Part shown: positions 8,200 through 19,505 of the stretch, piece after piece
How positions within the stretch are numbered: position 1 is the first letter of the stretch
Layout: the number at the start of each line of letters is the position of its first letter
Assembly: GCA_018398815.1 (NCBI GenBank)
Contig: CM031628.1
Coordinates: 9,683,399 to 9,747,398, forward strand
Direction of reading: 5' to 3'
DNA from: Conus ventricosus
Lineage: Eukaryota > Mollusca > Gastropoda > Neogastropoda > Conidae
Length of the DNA stretch: 64,000 nucleotides
Program-made: the position numbers and the translations under genes
Notes under the pieces: model-generated
Database searches by the model: none
What the model was told of the DNA's origin: nothing
Seen by the model: only the letters and a program-made list of their open reading frames with translations

Positions 8200-11014
8200 T
8201 ATCATACTCTTCCCGTCAAAACTATGTATTCAATATAATAAAACCCTAGAGCCTATGTGTACGATAAAACCATTCAGATCTGTTAAAGATTGTTTCTATT
8301 TAGTCAACATTGATTATGTTGCTAGTTGTTATATACTTAATATCCTCACCAATTGTGAAGAACGACGATGGTAAACGTGATTAAGCGTTAAACGTCTAAG
8401 TTTTGCCGAGCTAATATAATTCCTTTATAAGGACTTCACTACCAGCCCACCAACCATGTCCCTCACCACCTATAAAAGGACAGAAATTTCAAATATCATT
8501 GGAACGTGTCCCTAATTTCTGCTTGGAATGAACGTAATTTAGTAGAACCTTTTTTACAACTGTTTCTTTTCTGTGAGGATGTACTGTTTTTTTCCACATA
8601 CTGGCGTTTATTTCAATTTCTTTCCGCTATTGTCGTCCGGCATAAGACTTACATGTAACGGGCCCAGAGTTGAATGCTTTCTGAAAATTTTGACGGCTAA
8701 AAATATGTAAAAGGGCTATGAATTCAATTTTATGTCCAATCTAAATATGGTTTCTAAGTGCCATTTGAGGTCAGTTTTTCGACCTATTTTATATTCATAC
8801 TGCCACAATTATTATCCATCTAGATTGCGCAGTTGTTCTAGTTTAGAGGAAACTTTTTGCAAGTCGCCAACCTCTTTGCGTTTATAATCACCATCTTTAG
8901 TGTACTCAAACCATACAAAGCGCCTAACACACCGTCTGTTCAAAGTCCGCAACCTCAGCAAGGTCTTTTAAATTCCTAGAGGTTAAACACCTTACAGCGC
9001 TAATGTAACTCCTGATTCTTCTGGCCCACCCCATTATTTTTTAGTAACCGTATTATTTTATTTCCAAAACAATGTGCAGGTTACACATTTCACAACTTTC
9101 CTACCCCGCTTGTCTTTGAAATATTTAAATTAAAAGAACCGACCCTTCCCACAAACAACTCATTTAAAAACTGTAATTAGTGAATTGAATCTAATTTCAT
9201 AATCGCAATATGCAGCTTACCCTGACGGAAGAGCTCTTAAACAGTTGAGGGCCTTCCCCATCATAAAGTTTTCATCAGTGCTCCGTGACTCATCCACATG
9301 AAACATAGAGTAATGAAATGTAATGCTATATCGAGCGGATTTCTCCCTCAAAGTAGTTTTGTTTGACGTAACACTAAAACTATGAACGGCCTATTTGGCA
9401 GTTTGAAAGCCAAACATTATTAGCTAGCCTCTATACCAAAATAGTACCCTACTTCTTCTTCTTCAGTTGAAGTCAACATTGTTATCTTTCAGATTCGCAT
9501 TGGTTAAGTTAGAGAGCAATGTCGAAGTTACTCAATGCTTCTTTTAGCGAGCAAAAACCCTTAAAACCATCAGTATGGTTAACTGGCTAACTAATTGGCC
9601 TCTATTATTAACTTTTTTATCTATTATTCTCCTTGGCTTTGGCTTATTATAAACCATACGACTTTGTAGAATATTTTCATGGAGCCGCGACCGTTCTGGT
9701 TCCGCTTCGTTATTATAGCATGATCTAAAAACGAAGGCGGTCTGAGTTGTTATGTTACAAACATTTTTATAAAACAAATTAAAAAATGAGTGAGCATTCA
9801 ATATACGATGCAACATATCTTGTTGGGCCGCACTACAATCTAAAAATATAACAACCTGACACACCCTCGACCATTTCTGTGACCCAGACTGACACCTTTC
9901 ATAAAAAGGTAATACGTCCATTAAGCAGATATCTTAACCCCCCTGTTAAAAAAGACTACATCGCAAAAGTGTGGTTCAGCATCCGATGCAGGATTATCAT
10001 AACAGTTAAACTTTCTGTTTTGTGTGCAACAACTCGGTGGTGGAGTGGTCGTATGCAGATCACTTAAATCATCCCGATCCTTTGGTGAGTCAGTGTATAG
10101 AATTCATTTCTATTACACACCTTCAAGACGTATTTTTGACTGAACTGAAGCGCCATTACCAAATGATAACCGTTAAAATATTTTCAATCCAGTAGCAACA
10201 GAATATACATGAATGCTTTTGAAAGAATCTGTGTAACGAATTCAATATAAATGTAGACAGACTTAGACAAAAGTTGGACCGCAATCATGGCTTAGGCACC
10301 CCTTATTATTGGGGCGTGCCAGAAAATATAACTATGACTGGAATCCTCCTTTATCACATCCTTTCTCTTTCAGGCAGCTGTTCACACTCGGTCCATAGAG
10401 CAAGAGCAATAAAACAGCATGACAACATTTACTTAGACACTTCTAAGGACCTAATAAAGCAGGACAAAGAAACGAATAAGATAGACCTATTCTTACTTAC
10501 GTTTGTGTTTGCTAGGTTCACAAGCACAGGCAAGAACGAGCATACTGATCCTTCTACTGGCTTTGATGCACAAAACAATACGTACAATTTTAACACTCTG
10601 CTACACAGAAGCCATTAATCACAGTTTGATTTTACTTCAAGTATAAAAAGGTACCAAAATGTTTTTACAATACGCAAGATCAAAAGTAGACTTTGCTGTT
10701 GCACTGGTTTATACAGCTTACCTTTCTAGACCTCATACCCAGGTAGGCAGACAATAATGAACTACAACCATGAACTTCTGTTGCAGGAAAGAAATAAGGT
10801 TGGATCAAAACGACATAATTCGAGCAGTAATATTTCAAGCAGTAAAAAAACAGATTGACCCCCCAAGAATAAGTCATCCAATCCCCGTGGCCCAAAGCCC
10901 AAGACCGTTTGAAAGACCACAAGCTCGCGTACCCTGTTCCGCTGATGACCATGAATATGAAAAGACAGCGCTTTGTTCTTGGATAAACTTGCCTAGATTA
11001 GCACGGTCTTAATC
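8200..11014. other. Polinton interior, unassigned; expected place for missing virion genes
   Basis: No gene is assigned between the ATPase and the coiled-coil gene. Coding-like minus-strand patches are an acidic/Thr-Pro patch at about 9930-10080, the 125-codon open frame 9544-9921, and a charged stretch around 8835-8965 (EYTKDGDYKRKEVGDL, then SSKLEQLRNLDG). Plus-strand open frames at 10274-10618 and 10770-11012 also have natural composition. Penton and cysteine-protease genes are missing from the rest of the element and might lie here in decayed form, but no signature motif (such as a GxHW protease block) was seen. Confidence 0.4.
9544..9921 (-). pseudogene. Unrecognised Polinton reading frame
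   Basis: This 125-codon open frame starts with ATG at 9921 and has mixed globular composition, with NVCNITTQTAFVF and YNKPKPRRIIDKK stretches. Sequence upstream (9930-10080) is open in a neighbouring frame with a Thr/Pro-rich stretch (DLHTTTPPPSCCTQ) and NCYDNPASDAEPHF, suggesting one longer gene with a frameshift. No family is recognised. It lies between the ATPase and coiled-coil genes on the same strand, where a virion protein would be plausible. Confidence 0.25.
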
Positions 11015-12205
11015 TTACTTAATATAACCAACTATTAAAGAACTAATGTCCCATAAGTGCTCGCCATAAAGCCAACTACTTTGCTTGCAGTAGACAAAAG
11101 TCCAGCTAACAACACCCCCTAATATAAACCTGGTAAGAGTCTATAGCTTTAACCGCTATTTTTTTAATAAATCCGCAAGGATATCAAGCAGTTTTTTTTT
11201 TACCATGATTATCAGGCGGCGATGGAGGGATGGTGGTGTAGGCACTGGGCTTTGACCCTGGCCCCTGTAATAGCCAACAACCAGTGTACATATTGCAAAA
11301 CCTAAGGCCGTTATAACGCTTGCTAAATGTGACACCTTGCTCTTCTAAACAGTGTTCTTATTCTTTCTGCTAGCTTGAAGACTTTCAAATAAAATTCTTT
11401 TGGATAGTATCTCTTATTTCTGCTACACTTGAGTTGAAATTGTACTCGGTTAGAAGACAACGCTTTCGATTCTTGCTGATCTTTCTTGTTCAGATCTTTT
11501 AGTCTTTATTTGATTATTCTTTCTTTAATATCAACCCCTAAGTTGCGGCATCAGCCTCAACGAGTTTATCTTTTTCTCATTTTATATGCTCATCTATTTC
11601 AACCCATTTTGCTAAATTGTTTGTTAATTCGGGCCGCTAATGGTTCTTAAAGCATGATCCAGGGGCTGTCTATATTTCTCCGCATTGGTAGCGGTGATCC
11701 GTGTATAGTCTTTAATGCTTGTTATCTTCTGAAAAACTGGTTCCTGCTCTATGAAATTTATTATTTCATCTGCCGATTGATTTAATTCTTAAAGCTTCCA
11801 TAGTTATGCATTGGTTATCTTTTGGGAGTTCCTGCAGTGTGTTTTTGAAGTTTAGCAACTGCATCCCTATCTAATTTTGGTTTAGTAATGCCAAGGCGAT
11901 TTGATCGCTCACACTGACCTTTGTCTAATTGAACTCTTTTTAAAAACTTTGATGAGTCGGTTTAGATGTAAGCTGAACAAGTTGTCTTGTCGCTCCTCAC
12001 AAACAAATGGTCATCTTTTACTTCAAAATCATTAGGGTCTATAAATTCGGAGTTCTTGCCTAAACTTTGGTATAAAGATCTAACCTTACTTTCTGTTAAT
12101 TCACGCCGCAATGAAGCGCTGAGCGATGCTGTGTCAAAGGGATCATTTCACTCATGTCGTCTCCAGATCAAAAACATCATAATCTTCATCTTCAATGCCT
12201 GCCAT
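11015..12205 (-). pseudogene. Polinton conserved coiled-coil/hydrophobic-tail protein, broken
   Basis: Starting at ATG 12205 the minus strand encodes an acidic N-terminus (MAGIEDEDYDVF), then ASLRRELTESKVRSLYQSLG, a charged helical middle, LAERIRTLFR, a Gly/Pro-rich linker and a hydrophobic C-terminus (KKLLDILADLL, then GLLSTASKVVGFMAS) ending at TAA 11015-11017. This order matches a large protein commonly found in animal Polintons; its function is not established, and a virion or membrane role is only inferred. About 395 codons if uninterrupted, with multiple frameshifts. It diverges from the capsid gene, with 42 bp between the two start codons, so a shared bidirectional promoter is likely. 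Confidence 0.6.
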
Positions 12206-12247
12206 GTTTCTTTAATAATTAACTTTTTTATTTTGTTTAATAAAAAA
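12206..12247. promoter_or_regulatory. Divergent intergenic spacer between coiled-coil and capsid genes
   Basis: A 42-bp AT-rich spacer separates the minus-strand ATG (12205) from the capsid ATG (12248). It contains TTATTTTG and TTAATAAAAAA. It can only hold core promoter elements shared by both genes; no defined motif is claimed. Confidence 0.3.
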
Positions 12248-13494
12248 ATGTCACAAGCATATGGCTCGATTCTTGACCCCATAGAAGACTGAAAAGAGCC
12301 CTTGGCGTGAAGGGAAATAAGCGAATATTACTGTTCCAAATAATCCATCTACTATTGATGCGGATCAAATTCTTACTGTTAAATTCCAGACCTAGGAGCG
12401 GATGAAGTGATTGTGCCAGGCGCTGCGTGTCTTACTTTCAAAATAGTACTCGCTTCAACAACAGACCCAAACAGGACAGTTGTACAGAATTTGGGGCGGG
12501 CAATCGTTAAGAAAATTTCTATAAAACTTGAGGGGCAAGAAATATTTTCTTTACACAATGCAACATATTTTTAACCTATTCTGATCTATGGCTAACCACG
12601 AATGAAAGGGATGATCTTGCGTTTCAAGGAATCGAAAATGAAGAAGCACTAAAACTTAGAATAGCGCCGCACTTGGCGCAGATGTTAAAAGCAGCAAAAA
12701 GTCTCTAGCTCTAAATTTGCGTATGGAAATCGCTTTTCTATTCCTTGGATTTTGAGTTGTTAAGTGCGCATGCGCCATACTATCAAGGAGCATTAAAAGA
12801 CAGATTGTCATATGAACTAACTTTTAATGAATACAAACGTGTTATCAGATCATCAACACCGAAGCAAAGTACAGCATTTCTGACATCTCGTTAGAGTTTG
12901 ACGTTGTTAGCAACCCTAATTTAGCAAGGCTGATTAGCAACAATATCAGTCAAAATTAGCAATATATTACGAAAGAGTGATTCATCATACAACATATCCC
13001 AGAAGCAGGCAGACACTATATGGAATTTTAGTTTTAGTGCCGCAGCAAGATCACTTAAAGGTATTTTATTGCTGTGTGAAAGATGAAGAACCATTCAAAA
13101 GAGGAAGTGAAAAGTTTATTAATCCTAAAATAACGAAAGTACAATGTTCGATGAGGGCAGTCCTAACCAAATCTACGCTAGCGGGCTTAAACCTTATCAC
13201 ATTTTGACGAAATAAGAAAATTGTTTTGGGGTGGGAGGTGTAGAAGTCCAACAGCAGACCTTGTGTCTAAAGATCTGCACTTCACAGTGTTAGGCTTGAT
13301 GATTATTTAACAACAAAAAAACGGCTTATGGTTTGACCTAAGGTCGACAGAGGATAATCAGTTGCATGGAAGTGGTAGAACGGTTTAAAGACGTAATAAA
13401 AATTCAAATTGATAAAGAAGAAGAACCATAAACCGCTTAATGTACATTTGTTTTAATATATGATGCGCAGCTGAATATTGAAGATAACAATTAA
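12248..13494 (+). pseudogene. Polinton major capsid protein (double jelly-roll), broken
   Basis: ATG at 12248 starts MSQAYGSILDPIED. Downstream, in shifting frames, lie VIVPGAACLTF, NRTVVQNLGRAIVKKIS, IKLEGQEIFSL, LWLTTNERDDLAF, DFELLSAHAPYYQGAL, DRLSYELTFNEYKRVI, the intact 12977-13207 segment, RSTEDNQLHGSGRT, and the terminus DAQLNIEDNN before TAA 13492-13494. These blocks in this order are characteristic of the Polinton major capsid protein, which forms trimeric capsomers. About 415 codons, a little shorter than usual, so parts may be deleted. At least six frame changes are needed. Confidence 0.85.
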
Positions 13495-13536
13495 AAGATA
13501 TACAATACTAAATTATTTTTTTTTTAAATAAAAAGC

Positions 13537-14248
13537 ATGTCTGTTCAGGTTTATCCAAATGTGCCTACACGCCGCCAAAAGAAGAGATAGTAGAAAACCT
13601 TAGCATAAAACCTTCAATTAACCAATATTACACAAATCAACAAAAACTAGAGCAGGCCCTTTTCAAAATACAGCAAAACCAAAAGAAGGTATTCTGCTGC
13701 CTTCAATGCTGTTACATATGTTAATACTGGAACATCAACTATAAGTGCTGCATTCGGCAGGAACAAGTGTAGGCCTCTTACAACGGGCATAGGCGCACCC
13801 GCAGCTTTACCTCTAGGAGGTTTGTCTTTAGCTCTCGGTCTGTGTTCATTAGCTGTAAGTGCGGCTGGAAAAAAATTAAAAACTAAACTCCAAAAGCACA
13901 CAGCATGGTTCAACTAAAAACGGCTAAACTTAGTTCGTTTAAACTGACAATAAATAAAGCACTACTGACTCAAACATCACGGATGAAGATTTAATCGTTT
14001 ACGGGCCGATTTTGATAAACTACAAAAGACAAAAGTTTGATCTTCAAAGAAAGGCGAGGACAATTTTTCTCCAACAGCCAGACGCCGACAGATAAAAAAG
14101 GAATGTTTAAAAAAAAGTAACGAGACATTAAACTCGTTCTAAACACTCACATAACAACATCGAAGGGTTTTTAAATACTTTAGTTTATGAGTCCAAGCAC
14201 AAAAAGACCGTTGATATGATTCTGATTAAGCCGTTGAAATTTTTTTAA
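13537..14248 (+). pseudogene. Polinton small hydrophobic protein, broken
   Basis: ATG 13537 begins MSVQVYPNVPTRRQKK. Later frames give a Gly/Ala-rich hydrophobic stretch (around 13780-13870, including ALPLGGLSLALG), a KKLKTKLQKHTAWF-like block and a basic C-terminus ending at 14140-14142. Another frame stays open to 14248. A Gly/Ala-rich membrane-like protein followed by a conserved Lys/His helix occurs next to the capsid gene in many animal Polintons; its role is unknown. The gene lies 42 bp after the capsid gene on the same strand. Three or more frameshifts. Confidence 0.5.
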
Positions 14249-14259
14249 TTTAAATAAAT

Positions 14260-17200
14260 ATGTTGCTTAGAAAAGAAAGACAGCATGGCTAAGATATATG
14301 AAGGCCCGATGAATTGTTTGAAGGAATGCTCGAGAAAGAGCGTTTTTTCAAGAGCACTGAATGATTGATTTAGAAGTTATTAATCCAGAAAACGTGCGGG
14401 GAAGCGTTTTACATGCAATTTCTCAAGTTCCATGTAAACTAACAATAGACCCGCCAGTTAAAGTAATGTTAAACTGTTTTAATCGACTATTAACAATAAA
14501 TGAAGAAAATCTAGAAGTCTGGGGCTCGACTAAACAACAGACTATTTTTTCCCTCTAATGACTTAACACCCGGTTTGGCAGACGAACTGCCCTTTCACAG
14601 TTTGACGCTGCCGCCGAAGAAGCAAAAATGAGAGGCTCTGGTTGGTCAAGGGCGACGTCTTAGAGATTAGATTAAAACAGGCTAAGTAAAGCACCCCATT
14701 GTAGGCAAGGCTTACATTCCGCTACCTCGAAGTTGGTTTCAAAGAGAGCATTTTAAACATAAAGAATTCAGACGAAAATGTTTTATGTGGTGTGTCCTTG
14801 CAAGGGTGCATCATGTCCGCGAACACGCAGAGAGAGTGACTAACTATCGGCAATACACCAAAGATCTTAACTTTAGTGGGGGGTCCTTTCCTGTTAGTGT
14901 AGACCAAATTGATCAGTTTGAAGAACAAAACAAACCAATAATGTTAATGTATACACAAAGATGAGGAAACAAATTTGGTGCCAATTAAAGTGTCCAAGAA
15001 CAGTCCAACAATAGGGGAACCAGACAAAAATCATGTTGACTTACTCCTAATGTCTTCGCCAACAGGCTACCGCATTTACACATTATACGAACAATGAGTA
15101 GACTAATGCAGCATACTTCAAAAGATCATGGGAAACAAGAATTCTGTAAGAAATGTTTAACAAGAATCCATCTGTCAAGCCGCGAGCGAACATAAGAAAC
15201 AATTGTAAAAGTTCTGCAGACTGTAATACAGAACTAATTAAAACCCCCCCCCGGATCTAAAGTTTTGTTTTAAGAACTGAAACGGGTGCAAATTCTCCAT
15301 ATGTTTGTTTACGCAGACTTTGATCCCCTTATTGTTCCTTATGAAGGGCCAGCGCCACCAAAACTTCGAAAAACAGTCTTAATGATAATCATCAGATTGT
15401 TCATTGCCGTCATTATTGTTAGGGTCGGGTGGCGCTCATTCAGCACCAGAATTATATAGAGGCCTGATGCTGCAGAATACTTCTTAGAACGCATGCAGAA
15501 AGTGCGTAATGACGTTCTAATAATCAAACTATCTGAAATCATAATGCGCCAAACCAACAACATATCTCAGCCACAATTTTTTGGTTTGCGGTTTAGAACT
15601 CAGTGAAAAAAGCAACAAATCCAAAAGTAAGAGACCATATCAATTACGGGGAAATTTTTGAGGGGCCCGCCACAGAAAAACAATCTTCAAAATAAAGTTT
15701 GATCCAAAAATGGAAGCTCCCATCTCTTTCATAACTTGCGAGGGCACGACTCTCATCTTATAATGAAAGCATGGCAAGCCTTTAGGGGGTCATCATTGCA
15801 CATCATCAGAAATTTCATGTCTTTAATCTAAAAAACATGTCTTTTTTATGACTCATGCAACCATATGGTTCATTAATCACTGCTATGCCTTAAAATCCTG
15901 CCCAATAACGGGAAAAATATTTTTTACCCAAAACCCGTTTTGAAAGGGCGTTTACCCTTTTGAAACATAACTTTGGGAAAAATTTGAAAAGAAGAACACT
16001 TTCCCCCAAGGTCGTTTTTTTCTAGTCTTAGAGAAAGGACAAAGTGATTTTCCATTTCCACAGCTCAAGATCTGGCAGAAAATTAAGTGTAAAACAATGG
16101 GGGGGGCTACATGATTCAAATTAAGGGCAATGTTTTTTTGTTGGCGGAGTCCCCTTTAAAATTATAGAAAACCTCAGAAACATTCGCCGGTCCTGCGCAT
16201 TACATTCTGCGCCCGGGATAGCTGGGGTGCTTTCTTAAAGTTTACTGGGGGAAGAAGATTTATTGTCGATTTACCAAGATCAGATATTAAAACGGGTTCC
16301 GAGGAAAAAGATGGGGTCCATCATTATGTAAAGCAAACAACAAATACTTTTGGGCGATTTTGATCCAAGTAAAAGGCTAACTACTTTTTTTTGATCAAAC
16401 AATCTTATGTTGGGCAATGGGGCAATCACTTCCATTTGTAACTTTTTAAAATGTCAAGGGGGGGCGATCCAAATAAATTCAAAAGGGATTAAAGGGTTGG
16501 GCATTTTTTCGCCTGATCAAACACTGGTTTCATTCTAAAGTTGACTTAGAATACCCAGGAAATCCTCCTGCATAATGACTACCATTAGCACAAAAGTCAA
16601 AAAGGGGCCCAAAAGAACCCCCCAAACTTTTGCCTAAACTTCGCGGGAAACAAAAATTATGAAATGTCATTACAGACTTCAAATGTTTCAGAAAAAGACT
16701 TTTTCAAGATGATGAACAACAGTTGTTTCGGAAAGACTATGGAGAATCCCCACAGCGAAACAAGATTCAGATTGGTCACCAAGAGAACGAAGCAATTAAG
16801 CTGACTTCAAAACCTAATTATCAGGCCTTCAAAAATTTCATGATCAGTTTTTTTGGGTATAATGATGAAAAAAAAAGAAATTTCAATTAGACAAACCTGT
16901 ATTTATTGGGTTTACTGTTTAGAATTATCAAAGCTTTTGATGTTAGAGTTTCTTTATGACTACTTTAAGCCCTCGTATCCTGAGTCCAGAGTACTTTACA
17001 CAGATACAGACAGTTTTGTTATAGATATCCCTACTGAAGACATCTATAAAAGACATGGAATTAGAAGTAGCTAAAGGTCATGGGGGATGGAAAATGACAC
17101 GTCCGATTACCCTAAAGATTCCCTTTGCATTCAATTACTAATAAGAAGGTTTTAGGAAAGATGAAGGATGAATTATCGGGAAAGGTGATCAAGGAGTTGT

Positions 17201-17490
17201 TGGTTTAAGGTAAAAAATGTACAGTATTTCGAGCCAGGAGAAAATCATTAAGAAAGCAAAGGGGAATATCCCCGCAGCGTTGTGCAGTCAAACATATCAC
17301 ATGACAACTACAAAGAAGCATTGTTTGGCCAATTAAACTTTTCCATCATGACAACGTTAAAACTACGATCTAATCTACATGAGATCAACAAACGGTTGTA
17401 ACAAAGAAGTCGTTAGATAGAACAACACAAAACGTGTGTTTGGTTAATCCAGAGTTTTCATATGCAATCGGGCACTGGAGGACCGCATAA
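14260..17490 (+). pseudogene. Polinton protein-primed DNA polymerase B, broken
   Basis: The N-terminal region begins near ATG 14260, with RGSGW at about 14631. A CFMWCVL-type block follows at about 14775 and FPVSVDQIDQFEEQNKP at about 14890. KVRDHINYGEIFEGPA near 15628 is the degenerate Cys/His block. Polymerase motifs are spread over 16150-16850 (AHYILRPG, FDPSKRL, VDLEYPG), the MMNNSCFGKTMEN-type block is near 16710, and the intact piece 16853-17074 carries YTDTDSF, the motif C Asp pair. The C-terminus YAIGHWRTA stops at 17488-17490. It would replicate the element by protein priming. It has more than ten frame changes, many at A, G or T runs. About 1,075 codons, near family size. Confidence 0.88.
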
Positions 17491-17762
17491 ACAGGGGGGT
17501 TTATATTTTTCATAAACTTTTATTATAAGATCAATCATAGCTTCATCCAATTCATTTAAATACTTTTCTCATGTTTGCTTGACGCTTTTCAAAATTTTTT
17601 TTATTATTTCAAGATATTTTTTTTTCCCAATTTGGGGGTTTTGAGTTGTAGGTGATCTGGATGATTTAGCATGCATTGATTAATCCCCGAAAATGTTTCC
17701 TTAATAGCATTACACGCATGAAATGATTCCGTATAAATTTTCAAGGTCTCTTCCTTTACCAT
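17458..17762 (-). pseudogene. Small Polinton reading frame downstream of integrase
   Basis: ATG at 17762 begins MVKEETLKIYTESFHACNAI and continues through HPDHLQLKTPKLGKK. After two frame changes it reads DEAMIDLIIKVYEKYKPP and stops at 17458-17460, overlapping the polymerase 3' end tail to tail by about 33 bp. It is roughly 100 codons, helical and charged. No function is recognised. It follows the integrase on the same strand after 65 bp. Confidence 0.35.
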
Positions 17763-17827
17763 TTTTGGTTTTCGTTCTGCACTTCCTTCTGACTTCCTTT
17801 TAAACTCAAATATATTTACTAAATTAA

Positions 17828-18786
17828 CTAAGCAACGGGAACTGTGTCTGGCGGGATTATCTGCAGTTTTTTTCTTTCACAAAGATCTTTGAGGAGCTGG
17901 TTGTTTTGTTGTGGTCAGTTCTCGTAAATAATACACGGTTGGATTCATTTTTACAATTCTTTTTATTTCATATGGATCAACACACCAAACTGGATCTGTT
18001 CCCTGATGCGAGTGTCCCCTTCTGCTTCCCCCAGTAAATAAAGTACCTACTTTTAAACCAAACGGTTAATAGTTTGCCGGATGAAGACTCTTCAGCAACA
18101 TTTATTGTTTTTTTTTTGATTGCTTGTACTGGTTTTTAAACCCTTTAAATTCTTCATTATTCATTGCGCGCAAAACTGAGGGCAATCTTCTAACCCATTC
18201 TGTGTTGCGAGAATTTGTCAATAAGCTCTCTGTGTTTACGGTAGGAGAAAAGTCTTCGGCTAACTGTTTTGTTAAATTTTCAACTAAAGCCTGTGATCTG
18301 TGAACTCCCGGAAGGGCCTCTTTTAATGGTAACTCTATTTTTTTAAACAATAATTGATTCACTTGGCCTTTTAAATTCTTTTCATCATCGGACTTGAATC
18401 ATGCGAGGATAAGTTAAAGGGCCTCGTTGGTAAAATAGTTGTAGGGCAAACAGCAACAGCAGAAGCACTCTTTTGTGTTAATGGTTCCGCATCTTTGTAT
18501 CTTGAAGCTATGTCAATGACTGTGAGTGCGTATTTAAAATTTCTTTTTCGTCTAATCGTATCAGAGGGTAAATATAGAAATCCATTTGATGGGTTTTCGT
18601 TTGGAGTTGTATTGACAAAGTGGGGTCTCTGTATTCGTCTGGGCCGCTGGTAAATAAATTTGCCAAATCGCTTGTTTAGATAACCATTCTTTTGCTGTTT
18701 GTTCACTGACCTCAGCTGCTTGGCTTAGCTTTTTAATTGCTGGATGCCCTTCCAATATCCTTTTGGCGAATAATGATTTTGTTCAT
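17828..18786 (-). pseudogene. Polinton integrase (DDE, retroviral-like), broken
   Basis: The minus strand starts at ATG 18786 (18786-18784). HPAIKKLSQAAEVSE and LSKQAIWQIYLPA form the N-terminal DNA-binding region. Then come FLYLPSDTIRRKRNFKYALT and VIDIASRYKDAEPLT, the first catalytic Asp strand of the DDE fold. HRSQALVENLTKQLAE and TEWVRRLPSVLRAMNNEE follow, then the C-terminal chromodomain-like region with TDPVWCVDPYEIKRI, ending QIIPPDTVPVA at 17828-17830. The middle catalytic region around 18420 is disrupted. About 320 codons, usual for the family. It inserts element DNA. Its start codon overlaps the stop of the preceding gene (ATGA). Confidence 0.88.
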
Positions 18787-19207
18787 TTTTTACCCCAGCC
18801 AATATTATGTGCAACAAAATACACAACGGTCATACCAAAGACAATAAACCCGATTTCTTGCATCTTTGTTTTTCTGAGGGGGGATAAAAGTCACTGAATT
18901 TTTGGTGGGGGCAATGTCTCGATTGGTTTGCCTGTTACAAGATAATATTGTTTTTATTGCTTGATCAACATCTTTAAATGTGTAAGCTGCATGCCCCTGT
19001 TTTTTCAGTGGGGTTAAATTAAAAAAATCTAACTGCTCAATTCTCTGCTTTTCATAGCGATCTTGTGCTGCGGCTAGTTGCTCCACAGTTTTGGGTTATG
19101 TCTTTTTCTCTCGCCCTTCATCTCGCAGTTTACTAAATGCGAAATACTCCACTAAAAGCGAGCGCATTAACCACAGCGCCGCCTATCATCATTACGAGTG
19201 AAGCCAT
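18783..19207 (-). pseudogene. Polinton small conserved protein with two hydrophobic segments, broken
   Basis: ATG 19207 begins MASLVMMIGGAVVNALAFSG. The charged 18805-19086 segment has EQLAAAQDRYEKQRIEQLDF and DVDQAIKTI. One frame over, the C-terminus is a membrane segment (IGFIVFGMTVVYFVAHNIGW) ending at TGA 18785-18783. This N-terminal hydrophobic / helical / C-terminal transmembrane plan recurs just upstream of integrase in animal Polintons; the function is unknown. Two frameshifts are present. The stop overlaps the integrase ATG, implying one transcript. Confidence 0.6.
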
Positions 19208-19226
19208 TTTTTATAAATGTAATTTT

Positions 19227-19451
19227 TTATTTACATATTTTAAAACTGTCGGGAAATTTTATTCCTTGCTTGACTAGAAAATCTTTCGTGGCAAACAAAG
19301 CTGCAATGATAGCAATTAGCTTTGCTGAATCCTCAAAGTCTAGTTTGCCAAGATCTGCTGGTTTAATTCTTAACAAGCTTTTACCAAGCTTTGGAAATCC
19401 TACACTTAGGCCTCCAAACAACAGCAGAATGGTATACAAGGTTGGTAACAT
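19227..19451 (-). CDS. Polinton small membrane protein, intact
   Basis: This 74-codon frame from ATG 19451 to a stop at 19227 appears unbroken. It starts with a hydrophobic segment (TLYTILLLFGGLSVGF), then PKLGKSLLRI and the highly conserved DLGKLDFEDSAKLIAI block, then a second hydrophobic stretch and VKQGIKFPD. The same small protein with a KLDFEDSAKL core is common in animal Polintons; its role is unknown, possibly virion membrane or assembly. It lies 19 bp upstream of the next minus-strand gene and 54 bp from the divergent gene at 19506. It is the only gene in the element that looks undamaged. Confidence 0.7.
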   Translation of the reverse strand: MLPTLYTILLLFGGLSVGFPKLGKSLLRIKPADLGKLDFEDSAKLIAIIAALFATKDFLVKQGIKFPDSFKICK

Positions 19452-19505
19452 TTTTTTTCGGTGCTCATTTTTTAGAAAATAAAATAATTATAATTAATAA
19501 AAAAC

